From: Rubrobacter sp.
GTDB lineage: Bacteria; Actinomycetota; Rubrobacteria; Rubrobacterales; Rubrobacteraceae
NCBI GenBank assembly: GCA_013815485.1
Contig: JACDGB010000033.1
Location: forward strand, 1 to 10,437
Direction of reading: 5' to 3'
DNA length: 10,437 nt
Shown here one piece after another: positions 1 through 6,153 of this stretch. Numbering within the stretch: position 1 is the first letter of the stretch; each line of letters begins with the position of its first letter. A program made the translations under genes and the position numbers. The notes beneath the pieces were generated by a model, which ran no database searches, was not told the origin of the DNA, and was given only the letters and a program-made list of their open reading frames with translations.

Positions 1-23
1 AGGCAACCTACCGGACGGTTCAT
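1..23 (-). CDS. 5' end of a downstream gene, probably an ABC-2 permease (partial)
   Basis: An ATG at 23-21 on the minus strand shares one base with the TGA stop of the upstream ABC ATPase (TGATG), a typical translational coupling. Only seven complete codons (MNRPVGC) fit in the window, so no domain can be seen. A DrrA/NodI-type ATPase is usually followed by its membrane permease, and the identity is inferred from that position alone. Confidence 0.35.
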
Positions 24-985
24 CAGTCGGTCAAGCTCCTTCCCGTCAGACGCAGGAACACGTCTTCGAGGCCAGCCTGCCGATAGACGGTGTTCTCGAC
101 CTCGACGCCGGAGCCGCGCACCGTCTCAAGCAGCGCGTCGGCGTCCGAGGTATAGACGAGCAACGCCTCCCCGGCCCGCTCCACGGCGTCCGCCTCCATT
201 CCGATAACCTCGTGGAGCTTCACCAGCGAATCGTCGCGGCCGCGGAATTCCAGAACTTGGGGGCTGACATGCTCTTCGATGAGCCGTTTCGGAGATCCCT
301 CGGTGACGATCCGTCCCCCCTCCATGATGACTAGCCGGTCACAGAGTTGGGTGGCCTCCTCCATGTAGTGGGTGGTGAGGATGAGCGTCTTGCCTTCGTC
401 CGCGAGCCTCCGCAGCCGCTCCCATACTAGAAGACGCGCCTGCGGGTCGAGGCCCGTGGTCGGCTCATCGAGGACGACGATCTCCGGGTCGTTGATGAGA
501 GCCCGCGCGATCAGCAACCGCCGCTTCATGCCGCCGGAGAGCTGTTGGACCTCCGCATTCGCCTTGTCGGTGAGCTGGACGAAATCCAGCAACTCCTCAG
601 CCCGCTGGAGGATGACCTTCTTCGGCAAGTCGAAGTATCGTCCGTAGACGAGGAGGTTCTCCTTGACTCCCAGGTCATCGTCGAGGTTGTTCTCCTGCGG
701 CACGACCCCGATGCGGCGTTTCACGTCCCGTTCGTACCGCGTCACGTCGAGGCCGGCCACGGTAAGTTCGCCGCCCGTGGGGATGGCGGCGCCGTAGATC
801 ATCTTCATCGTCGAGGTCTTCCCCGCGCCGTTGGGACCGAGGAAGCCGAAGCACTCGCCCCGGTACACCTCGAAGTCCACGCCCTTTACGGCCCGAAACT
901 CCCCGTAGCTTTTCTTCAGATCCCTGGCGACAAGCGTACTCTCTCGCGTCCAGGTACCTCGTTCCCGCTCCGTCTCCGTGCTCAA
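23..985 (-). CDS. ABC transporter ATP-binding protein, ABC-2 (DrrA/NodI-like) type
   Basis: This is the cytoplasmic ATPase of an ABC-2 type transporter, probably an exporter, expected to dimerise and power a separate permease. From the TTG start it has 320 residues. Walker A GPNGAGKT is at 50-57, the Q-loop Gln at 97, the LSGGM signature at 149-153, Walker B IVVLDE at 169-174 and the switch His (TTH) at 206. A roughly 100-residue C-terminal extension follows, as is usual in DrrA/NodI ATPases. I chose TTG at 985 because GGAGGGG stands five bases upstream. An in-frame ATG at 1069 would add 28 residues of non-conserved sequence and has no well-spaced ribosome site. The stop overlaps the next ATG by one base, so a partner gene follows off-window. 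The substrate cannot be read from the sequence; drugs, lipids or polysaccharides are all possible. Confidence 0.93.
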   Translation of the reverse strand: MSTETERERGTWTRESTLVARDLKKSYGEFRAVKGVDFEVYRGECFGFLGPNGAGKTSTMKMIYGAAIPTGGELTVAGLDVTRYERDVKRRIGVVPQENNLDDDLGVKENLLVYGRYFDLPKKVILQRAEELLDFVQLTDKANAEVQQLSGGMKRRLLIARALINDPEIVVLDEPTTGLDPQARLLVWERLRRLADEGKTLILTTHYMEEATQLCDRLVIMEGGRIVTEGSPKRLIEEHVSPQVLEFRGRDDSLVKLHEVIGMEADAVERAGEALLVYTSDADALLETVRGSGVEVENTVYRQAGLEDVFLRLTGRSLTD

Positions 986-990
986 TCTTT

Positions 991-997
991 CCCCTCC
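991..997 (-). promoter_or_regulatory. Ribosome binding site fixing the TTG start of the ABC ATPase
   Basis: The minus strand reads GGAGGGG, then five bases, then TTG at 985. The purine run and spacing are near ideal. This is the main reason for rejecting the longer ATG-initiated form from 1069. Confidence 0.7.
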
Positions 998-1122
998 AAA
1001 GGAACGCTTCTCAGCCTCCAGCCATTCTCGCCCGCGACCGGACACCGGAAGGATGTGGAGGAGACGCATATACTATCCCATCCTTCTGAAATGTCCCGCA
1101 AACAACGCCGGGAACACCGCAG

Positions 1123-1150
1123 AACATATGATCATCTTTACAAGTGTTAA
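1123..1150 (-). promoter_or_regulatory. Candidate sigma-70-type promoter for the ABC operon
   Basis: On the minus strand, TTAACA (1150-1145) is followed after 16 bases by TATGTT (1128-1123), in a locally AT-rich stretch of an otherwise GC-rich region. Transcription would begin near 1116 and give a leader of about 130 nt before the TTG at 985. The boxes match consensus at five and four of six positions. This is a visual call only. Confidence 0.35.
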
Positions 1151-1189
1151 GAAATATTTCGTTCTGCTCTTTTGCTTGACGAAGGTGGC

Positions 1190-1198
1190 TGCTAGAAT
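1190..1198 (+). promoter_or_regulatory. Candidate extended -10 promoter for the sortase gene
   Basis: TGC-TAGAAT at 1190-1198 is an extended -10 element about 60 bases before the sortase ATG. The best -35 candidate is weak (TTGCTT at 1172-1177, 15-base spacer). A TTGACG at 1176-1181 is only 11 bases from the -10 and cannot pair with it. The rest of 986-1260 shows no further gene that I can support. Confidence 0.4.
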
Positions 1199-1260
1199 CA
1201 GGCGCAATATAGAAAGTCTCGATGAGTTGCACGCGCGGTTGAGGAGGATGGAGTTCGTGC

Positions 1261-2100
1261 ATGGGCGATAGGTCTAATGGGTTCAAGTTCAGGAAGCGGC
1301 GTCGGCGGATGGGGCTGGCCCTGCTCGCTTCGATGGCCGTGGTGTTTCTTGGGGCGATGATCTTCGCGCGCATGGAACCCGCCGCGACGGCGGACGAGGC
1401 TCCGTTGGCGGGCGTGGAATTGCCGAGGGTCGCCGACGCGCCTGAGGCGGCGCCTGACATTGAGGCCCTGCGGGCGGCCGAGGAAGAGAGAGCAGCCGAG
1501 CAGAGGGCCGAAGAGCAGGCGGCCGCGGAGAAGGCTGCTGCTGAGAGAAAGGCCGAGCGGCAGGCGGAAGCGAAGGCGGCGAGAGAGAAGCGAGCCGAAG
1601 AGCGGGCGGCTAAGGAAAAAGCCATCGCCGAGAATCCGCCTGACCCGCCCACCAACGACCTGTGGATGTCGATCCCCGCGCTCGGTCTGTACGACAACTA
1701 CGTGACGAGCACGACGGACTATTCGGCGATGGACTACGGAGCTATCAAGCCGGCCGAGACGGGCTTCCCGTGGCAAGAAAGCGCGAACACGTACATAGCC
1801 GCACATAGGCTCGGCTGGCCTGGCACCGGCAGCGACCATCAATTCTACAACCTGCCCAACCTCGCCGAAGGGGACGTGATCTACCTCGGCGACGCAAACG
1901 GGACCACCTATACCTACGAGGTGACCGGGTTCAAGGAAGTTTCGTTTTCCGACACCTCGGTCACGGCTCCCGTAGCCGGTCGCGACATGATCTCGTTGCA
2001 GACCTGCATCGAGAACTATGGTGACTACTGGACGATGGGTCCCGATTGGAACGTGCGCTACGTCGTGCAGGCCGACCGGGTCTCCGTAGACCCCGCCTGA
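1261..2100 (+). CDS. Membrane-anchored class-E-like sortase with charged helical stalk
   Basis: This is a cysteine transpeptidase predicted to attach sorting-signal proteins to the cell wall, or to join them, on the outer face of the membrane. Of 279 residues, 1-16 are Arg/Lys-rich, about 17-36 form one hydrophobic membrane segment, and about 68-122 are almost only Ala, Glu, Arg and Lys, a predicted long helix or coiled coil. The sortase domain runs from about 130 to the end. The catalytic triad is visible: His182 in YIAAHRLG, Cys249 in ISLQTC, and Arg266 in NVRYVV. The ATG at 1261 is the only usable upstream start in frame (a TGA precedes it), although GAGGAGG at 1241-1247 is a long 13 bases away; Met17 is an alternative start. 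No sorting-signal substrate lies in the window, so this is an orphan, probably housekeeping, sortase. Assignment to class E rather than D or F rests on motif feel. Confidence 0.88.
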   Translation: MGDRSNGFKFRKRRRRMGLALLASMAVVFLGAMIFARMEPAATADEAPLAGVELPRVADAPEAAPDIEALRAAEEERAAEQRAEEQAAAEKAAAERKAERQAEAKAAREKRAEERAAKEKAIAENPPDPPTNDLWMSIPALGLYDNYVTSTTDYSAMDYGAIKPAETGFPWQESANTYIAAHRLGWPGTGSDHQFYNLPNLAEGDVIYLGDANGTTYTYEVTGFKEVSFSDTSVTAPVAGRDMISLQTCIENYGDYWTMGPDWNVRYVVQADRVSVDPA

Positions 2101-2122
2101 TCCGAAACAGAATCGCTTTCAG

Positions 2123-2151
2123 AGAGCGTCCTTCCGGGGCGCTCTTTTCTT
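2123..2151 (+). terminator. Rho-independent terminator after the sortase gene
   Basis: A nine-pair stem (2123-2131 with 2137-2145, one G-T pair) closes a five-base loop and runs into TTTTCTT. It begins 22 bases after the sortase stop and separates that unit from the fba promoter. Confidence 0.8.
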
Positions 2152-2181
2152 GGTGGACGTGAGCCCGGAAGGCGTTCGGAC

Positions 2182-2187
2182 TATACT
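2182..2187 (+). promoter_or_regulatory. Candidate -10 box of the fba promoter
   Basis: TATACT lies 39 bases before the fba ATG, just downstream of the sortase terminator, where a new promoter is needed. No good -35 box stands at 16-18 bases. A start near 2194 would give a leader of about 33 nt containing the strong ribosome site AAGGAGGAA. Confidence 0.45.
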
Positions 2188-2226
2188 TGCCGGGTTGAAT
2201 GAGATCCAAAGAAGGAGGAAATCAGA

Positions 2227-3255
2227 ATGGCACTCGTGACTATGCGCCAGCTTCTGGACGAGGCGGCGAAGGGCGGCTATGGCGTGGGCGCGTTCAACGT
2301 CAACAACCTGGAGCAGGTGCAGGCCATCATGGAGGCCGCCCAGGAGACTGGTTCCCCGGCCATCATCCAGGCTAGCCGCGGCGCCCGCAAGTACGCCAAC
2401 GACCGCTTCCTCTACCATCTCATGGTGGCGGCGGAGGAGGTGTACCCGGATGTCCCGGTTGCGCTGCACCAGGACCACGGCAATGGCCCCGACACTTGCC
2501 GGAGCGCCATCGAACTCGGCTTCACCAGCGTGATGATGGACGGCTCCCTGGAAGAAGACGGCAAGACCCCGGCGGACTTCGAGTACAACGTCCGCGTCAC
2601 CCGCGAGGTCGTGGAGATGGCGCACGAGCGGGGCGTGACGGTCGAGGGCGAGTTGGGTACTCTGGGCGGCATCGAGGATGGGCATGGTTCGGGCGTGGTG
2701 GCGCTGACGGATCCGGATCAAGCAGTCGAGTTCGTGGAGCAGACCGGGGTTGACGCCCTGGCGGTCGCCATCGGGACGAGCCACGGAGCTTACAAGTTCA
2801 CCAAGGAGCCGGATCGCGAGGTTCTGGCGATGCACATTATCGAGGAGATCAACGATCGGCTGCCGACTACGCACCTCGTCATGCACGGCTCCTCCAGCGT
2901 CCCGAAGGAGCTGGTGGACATCATCAACGAGTACGGTGGAGAGATCCCACCGACGTGGGGCGTGCCCGTGAGGGAGATACAGTCCGGCATCGAGCACGGC
3001 GTCCGCAAGGTCAACGTGGACACGGATTTGCGACTGGCCGCAACGGGCGCGATCCGCAAGGCGTTCGCCGAGCAGCCGGGCGAATTCGACCCGCGCTACT
3101 ATCTCAAGCCAGCCCGCGAGGCCATGAAACAGGTCGTCAAGGCCAGGATGGAAGCCTTCGGTCAGGCCGGACACGCCGGGGATTATGCCCCGATCCCATT
3201 GGACGACATGGCTCGCCGTTACAAGCAAGAGGGCCACAAGCTGACGACTGCCTAG
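2227..3255 (+). CDS. fba: Class II fructose-1,6-bisphosphate aldolase (CbbA type)
   Basis: This cytoplasmic zinc-dependent aldolase cleaves fructose 1,6-bisphosphate to glyceraldehyde 3-phosphate and dihydroxyacetone phosphate, reversibly, in glycolysis and gluconeogenesis. It has 342 residues, usual for the CbbA-like branch of class II. Visible landmarks are HQDHG at 81-85 (Asp83 catalytic, His84 metal), DGS at 105-107, VEGELG at 139-144, GTSHG at 183-187 with His186, MHGSSS at 219-224 with metal ligand His220 and the phosphate-binding GSS, and NVDTD at 263-267. The ATG follows AAGGAGGAA by about six bases. The gene stands alone, with a terminator and -10 box before it and a hairpin terminator after it, so it is probably monocistronic. 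Heavy use of C- and G-ending codons fits high expression. I saw no broken motif. Confidence 0.96.
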   Translation: MALVTMRQLLDEAAKGGYGVGAFNVNNLEQVQAIMEAAQETGSPAIIQASRGARKYANDRFLYHLMVAAEEVYPDVPVALHQDHGNGPDTCRSAIELGFTSVMMDGSLEEDGKTPADFEYNVRVTREVVEMAHERGVTVEGELGTLGGIEDGHGSGVVALTDPDQAVEFVEQTGVDALAVAIGTSHGAYKFTKEPDREVLAMHIIEEINDRLPTTHLVMHGSSSVPKELVDIINEYGGEIPPTWGVPVREIQSGIEHGVRKVNVDTDLRLAATGAIRKAFAEQPGEFDPRYYLKPAREAMKQVVKARMEAFGQAGHAGDYAPIPLDDMARRYKQEGHKLTTA

Positions 3256-3286
3256 AGCGGTCGGCTTTCAGCGGTCAGCCATCAGC
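3256..3286 (-). repeat. Degenerate heptamer repeat, GCTGANN-type
   Basis: Read on the minus strand from 3286, the sequence falls into seven-base units: GCTGATG, then GCTGACC, then GCTGAAA, then GCCGACC, then a final GCT. The first four bases of each unit are constant except for one substitution; the last two vary. It starts immediately after the fba stop codon, and its middle units supply the left arm of the fba terminator. Confidence 0.6.
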
Positions 3287-3310
3287 CAGTATGGTTTCTG
3301 ACCGCTTTTC
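3270..3310 (+). terminator. Rho-independent terminator of fba
   Basis: AGCGGTCAG (3270-3278) pairs perfectly with CTGACCGCT (3298-3306) and leads into TTTTC. Inside the loop CCAT and ATGG can pair as well. On the opposite strand the hairpin lacks a T-run, so it is less convincing as a terminator for the converging LOG gene. Confidence 0.8.
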
Positions 3311-3316
3311 TCTATT

Positions 3317-3898
3317 TCAGGTCTCCGACTCGTCTATCCACTTTGCTACTCGGGGCGGTTCGTAGCGGGCGAACCTTTCGAGCAATGTCGTCGGGTCTCT
3401 CTCGAGGAGCAGCATCTCCCGGTGATGGTCTTTGAGGAAACCTTTCTCTACCATGTGATCGAAGACGGCGAGGAGGGGACCATAGTAGCCTGCAATGTCT
3501 AGTAAACCGCAGGGCTTTTCGTGCTCGCCGAGCTGCGCCCAGGTGAGGACCTCGAAGAATTCTTCGAGCGTACCCGTGCCGCCAGGCAGCGCGACGAACC
3601 CGTCGGAAAGCTCCGCCATTTTCGCTTTTCGCTCGTGCATGGAAGCGACGACGTGGAGCTTCGTGAGGCCAGGGTGGCCGATCTCCCGCCTCATTAACGC
3701 CTCCGGGATGACACCAACGACTTCTCCGCCTGCTTCGAGGGCGGCGTCGGCGACCACGCCCATCAAGCCGACGTTGCCGCCGCCGTAGACGAGCGTGATG
3801 TTTGCTTGGGCGAGTGCTTGGCCGAGGCAGCGGGCTGCTACTTCATAGGCTGGGTCTGTCCCGGGTCTGGAGCCGCAGAAGACGCAGATGCTGTTCAC
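3317..3898 (-). CDS. LOG-family protein (TIGR00730), nucleotide 5'-monophosphate phosphoribohydrolase
   Basis: LOG proteins hydrolyse the N-glycosidic bond of adenine-type nucleoside 5'-monophosphates, releasing the base and ribose 5-phosphate; some make active cytokinins. This is a complete 193-residue cytoplasmic Rossmann-fold member. The family signatures are present: CGSRPG at 8-13, GGGNVGLMG at 39-47, MHERK at 87-91 and PGGTGTLEE at 105-113. The start is GTG at 3898, four bases after the stop of the YdcZ-like gene. No Shine-Dalgarno is visible, so translation probably depends on reinitiation from the upstream gene. It is the last gene of the minus-strand run and converges on fba. The substrate in this organism is not decided by the sequence; AMP-like nucleotides or modified adenines are possible. 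Confidence 0.93.
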   Translation of the reverse strand: MNSICVFCGSRPGTDPAYEVAARCLGQALAQANITLVYGGGNVGLMGVVADAALEAGGEVVGVIPEALMRREIGHPGLTKLHVVASMHERKAKMAELSDGFVALPGGTGTLEEFFEVLTWAQLGEHEKPCGLLDIAGYYGPLLAVFDHMVEKGFLKDHHREMLLLERDPTTLLERFARYEPPRVAKWIDESET

Positions 3899-3902
3899 GC
3901 GG

Positions 3903-4349
3903 CTAGAATTTCTGGACGAGGAAGACGCCGAGGAGCACGAGCATCAGGCCGACGATGCGGGGGATGGTGGCCTCGTGGACGGCAACGCGCAGGAGGCCGA
4001 AGTGGTCGATGATGATGGAGGCGATCATCTGCCCCGCCAGGAACAGCCCGATGGTGGTGGCCGCGCCAAGACGCGGCGTGAGGATGATCGAAGCCAGAAC
4101 AAAAGCCGCGCCGAGCAGGCCGCCGATCCAGACCCACCACGGAGAGGACGTGACGACCGACATCTCCGGGACCTGCCGGCCCACGACGAGGGCTGCCGCC
4201 ACGAGCGCGAGCGTCCCGATGAAGAACGAGATCGCCGCCGCGACCACGGGTCCGCCGACGACCGTCCGCAACTGGGCATTTACAGCGAACTGCGTCGTCA
4301 GGGCCGCGCCCGCGGCGATGGGCATGGGCAAAAATAGCAACCAACTCAT
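3903..4349 (-). CDS. YdcZ/DUF606-family small multipass membrane protein
   Basis: This is a 148-residue integral membrane protein resembling half of a drug/metabolite-transporter fold. Members of this family are thought to work as dimers or paired genes; the substrate is unknown. Hydrophobic segments are visible at about 1-18, 32-58, 69-92, 95-113 and 126-146, giving four or five membrane passes. A PRLGAATTIGLFLAGQMIAS segment starting near 92 and the ending GLMLVLLGVFLVQKF are typical of the family. The ATG at 4349 is preceded by GAGGAG eleven bases away. The frame stays open far upstream, but that part is antisense-like and overlaps the ADP-ribosylglycohydrolase gene. It begins 34 bases after that gene and ends four bases before LOG, so all three are likely co-transcribed. 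Confidence 0.85.
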   Translation of the reverse strand: MSWLLFLPMPIAAGAALTTQFAVNAQLRTVVGGPVVAAAISFFIGTLALVAAALVVGRQVPEMSVVTSSPWWVWIGGLLGAAFVLASIILTPRLGAATTIGLFLAGQMIASIIIDHFGLLRVAVHEATIPRIVGLMLVLLGVFLVQKF

Positions 4350-4383
4350 GCTTTTCAAGTCTCCTCGTATTCCGTGTTCGTGG

Positions 4384-5292
4384 TCAGTTTTCCAGCCCTC
4401 TCGATAACAGACCTTCGGCGTAGTTTTCGATCTTGTTCCGGAACCGGATCCCCTCGCGCCACCTCGCCGGGATGCCGGACTCTCCATAATAGGCCCCGGC
4501 AAGCTGTCCATAGACCGCGCCCGTAGTGTCCGCGTCGTCGCCGAGGTTGATCGCGAGCAGCGCGCCCTCCTCGAACGAGTCCGAACTGTGAAAGGCCCAG
4601 AGCGCAGCCTCCAGCGACTCCACACAGTAACCGGAGCCGCGTATTCGAGACTCATCCTTGCGCCTGAAAGAACCAGAAGCGACCTCCGCTATTTTCGGGG
4701 AGAGACCGTGCGGGACGAAGCTTTCCGAGAGGAGTTCGTCCCTGTTCGCACCGTTCGCCGCGCCCGCGATGAGCGCCCCGAAATACCGGCAGGCATCCAC
4801 GGCCTCTTCCGCGCCGTGCGTGGCTCGGGAGCTTTCGGCGGAGTTCTCTATCGCGGCTTCCGTGTCGGAGGCGAAGAAGAGGGGGACGGGGGCGAGGCGC
4901 ATTATGGAGCCGTTCCCCGCCTGGCGAGGATCGGTGGGGCCGCTGCGCGGGTCGCCGGTTCGCTCGAAATGGCTCAGGGCCGCGCTGGTAGTATTCCCGA
5001 TATCGAAGCAACGGCCGGTGCTGCTAAGATGTCCTTCGCGCCACCAGCGGACGTAGCGTTCGAGCTGGTCCGTGAAGTCCATGCCGCGTTTCTCGATCAG
5101 GCTTTCGGCCAGACACAGCGCCATCGAGGTGTCGTCGGTCCAGTAGCCCGGAGGGAGACCGTGGACTTCGCTTGCGACCATATTCGTCAACGGCTCGAAG
5201 GTCCCGCGCGGTTTGAACTCGACCGCCGAGCCGAGCGCGTCCCCACAGGCGAGGCCGAGCATCGCGCCCCGGAACCTCTCTATCCGCTCCAT
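4384..5292 (-). CDS. ADP-ribosylglycohydrolase family protein (DraG-like)
   Basis: Family members are all-alpha, Mg- or Mn-dependent enzymes that remove ADP-ribose from proteins (DraG removes it from nitrogenase reductase) or hydrolyse related ADP-ribosyl compounds. The 302 residues carry all expected metal sites: GLACGDALG near 13-21, WTDDTSMAL at 51-59 (Thr52, Asp53, Asp54), GNGSIMRLAPVPL at 126-138, ATHG at 157-160, and NLGDDADTTGAVYGQLAGA at 249-267 (Asp253, Asp255, Thr256). It should therefore be active. The ATG at 5292 lies 13 bases inside the end of the phosphatase gene, so the two are translationally coupled. No nitrogenase gene or ADP-ribosyltransferase is in view, so a nitrogen-fixation role has no local support. 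The target (protein-linked or free ADP-ribose derivative) is unknown. Confidence 0.93.
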   Translation of the reverse strand: MERIERFRGAMLGLACGDALGSAVEFKPRGTFEPLTNMVASEVHGLPPGYWTDDTSMALCLAESLIEKRGMDFTDQLERYVRWWREGHLSSTGRCFDIGNTTSAALSHFERTGDPRSGPTDPRQAGNGSIMRLAPVPLFFASDTEAAIENSAESSRATHGAEEAVDACRYFGALIAGAANGANRDELLSESFVPHGLSPKIAEVASGSFRRKDESRIRGSGYCVESLEAALWAFHSSDSFEEGALLAINLGDDADTTGAVYGQLAGAYYGESGIPARWREGIRFRNKIENYAEGLLSRGLEN

Positions 5293-5882
5293 TGTCCCCG
5301 ATACCTCTTTGCGAATTCACGGACGTATTCTTCCTGCGAATACGCTTCCAACATGCGGGGGCCGCGGGCGGCGCGGACGATGCGGATGGCCTCCTCCGCA
5401 TCGTGGCCGAGCCCGACGAGGACGGAGGCGGCTACCGTGCCGGTGCGCCCGATGCCGCCGCGACAATGAACGACCGTGTTCCGGCCATCGCGCAGGAAGC
5501 CAACGATCCTACCAACAAGGTCAGCGTACTCCTCGACCTGCTCCTCGCGGGGGACGTTGATGTCCATGATGGGAAATTCCTCGACGGCGATGCCCGCCGC
5601 CCGCGCCTCTTCGGCGTAGCCTTCCATCTCATAGACTCCGTACTCGTGGCCCTCGATGAGCGAGACGAGCACGCCGGTCTTCCAGTATTCACGCAGATGC
5701 TGCATATCCGTCTTCATGTCGCGGTCCCAGCCAATATCCTTCATGCCGGGCGCGAAGGTCATGCCGAGAGTGCCGGAGCCCTCAGTCAAACCAAGCGCGT
5801 CCTTTGGGATGTAGTCAATCCGGATGGGGAAATCCGCCGAGGTGCGAGCTTTCACGAACCACCTACCGAGGTTCGTACACAT
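5280..5882 (-). CDS. CDKN3-like dual-specificity phosphatase
   Basis: This is a cysteine-based phosphatase of the protein tyrosine/dual-specificity superfamily, acting through a phosphocysteine intermediate. From ATG 5882 it has 200 residues. The P-loop HCRGGIGRT is at 139-147 with Cys140 and Arg146; Asp107 in FPIMDINVP is the likely general acid. The N-terminal stretch FPIRIDYIP followed by GTLGMTFAPGMKD and a WDRD segment fits the CDKN3-like branch. The start is ambiguous because a 33-bp duplication lies there: ATG 5915 (adds MCTNPGRWFVE, no ribosome site), ATG 5882 (AGGTGG nine bases upstream, chosen), or GTG 5855. It overlaps the ADP-ribosylglycohydrolase start by 13 bases. Substrates could be phosphoproteins or a phosphorylated small molecule; the sequence does not decide. 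Confidence 0.87.
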   Translation of the reverse strand: MCTNLGRWFVKARTSADFPIRIDYIPKDALGLTEGSGTLGMTFAPGMKDIGWDRDMKTDMQHLREYWKTGVLVSLIEGHEYGVYEMEGYAEEARAAGIAVEEFPIMDINVPREEQVEEYADLVGRIVGFLRDGRNTVVHCRGGIGRTGTVAASVLVGLGHDAEEAIRIVRAARGPRMLEAYSQEEYVREFAKRYRGQWSG

Positions 5883-5916
5883 TTCCACGAACCACCTACC
5901 GGGGTTCGTACACATC
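5851..5916 (-). repeat. 33-bp tandem duplication, each copy with a perfect 7-bp dyad
   Basis: Copies 5851-5883 and 5884-5916 match at 30 of 33 positions. Each contains ACGAACC, nine bases, then GGTTCGT, a perfect inverted repeat (5854-5876 and 5887-5909), with centres 33 bp apart, about three helical turns. One copy encodes the last residues and stop of the upstream 85-residue gene. Together they cover all candidate starts of the phosphatase. The right arm of each dyad includes part of the AGGTGG ribosome site. The layout could serve as paired operator sites, as RNA hairpins masking ribosome entry, or be a neutral duplication. Confidence 0.8.
5892..5897 (-). promoter_or_regulatory. Ribosome binding site supplied by the upstream repeat copy
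   Basis: The minus strand reads AGGTGG nine bases before ATG 5882. It lies across the loop and right arm of the first dyad as transcribed, so a hairpin there would hide it. It favours ATG 5882 as the phosphatase start, since ATG 5915 has no such site. Confidence 0.5.
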
Positions 5917-6153
5917 GTAGAGAATGGGTTCGAGGCCGTCTTCTCCGACGCCGGAGCGGTACTGGATGTAGCGGGCTCGTTGGAGGTAGGCGAGGGCTGT
6001 TTTAACGCGGCCTCGTAGCTCCGGGATCTCGTCTTCGATCTCTTGGAGGGCTGAGGAGTCGAGGATCACATCCTCCTCATCGTTGCCCTGCCAGATTTCC
6101 CATAGGTTGCGCCACAGTGCTTCGGCCTCTGGAGAGAGGGGTTCGCGCTCCAC
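5896..6153 (-). CDS. Small conserved-looking protein of unknown function, possibly winged-helix
   Basis: I do not recognise this 85-residue acidic protein. A GTG start at 6153 directly follows the TAA of moaB with no gap, so translation is probably coupled. The stop lies inside the 33-bp repeat. The pattern looks like helix (about 7-22), helix (33-44), long helix (46-61), then RYIQYRSG, a Gly/Glu-rich turn, and PILYDVYEP as a possible beta pair. That order would suit a small winged-helix domain, but there is no motif to prove it. G/C-rich third positions and the tight packing between two real genes support it being expressed. There are no membrane segments or cysteines. Confidence 0.72.
   Translation of the reverse strand: MEREPLSPEAEALWRNLWEIWQGNDEEDVILDSSALQEIEDEIPELRGRVKTALAYLQRARYIQYRSGVGEDGLEPILYDVYEPR

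Noticed and set aside
1176..1198. TTGACG and TAGAAT read as a -35/-10 pair
   Set aside because: The spacer is 11 bases, too short for a sigma-70-type promoter. I kept only the extended -10 reading.
1248..1271. Seven-codon upstream frame (MEFVHGR) overlapping the sortase start
   Set aside because: GAGGAGG touches its ATG with no spacer, too close for initiation. It could couple to the sortase start, but nothing else supports it.
2119..3237. 372-codon open frame on the minus strand
   Set aside because: It lies antisense over fba, whose motifs are complete. The product is His/Arg/Leu-rich with no domain, as expected for the reverse of a GC-rich gene.
4350..4655. N-terminal extension of the YdcZ-like protein by about 102 codons
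   Set aside because: It overlaps the ADP-ribosylglycohydrolase out of frame and adds Ser/Arg-rich sequence without hydrophobic segments. The remaining 148 residues match the family's usual size.
4588..5469. 293-codon plus-strand frame
   Set aside because: It is antisense to the ADP-ribosylglycohydrolase and phosphatase genes, both with intact catalytic motifs.
5851..5916. The GGTTCG-containing dyads as a tRNA or CRISPR repeat
   Set aside because: No acceptor, anticodon or D-arm can be drawn, and two directly abutting 33-bp copies without spacers are not a CRISPR array.
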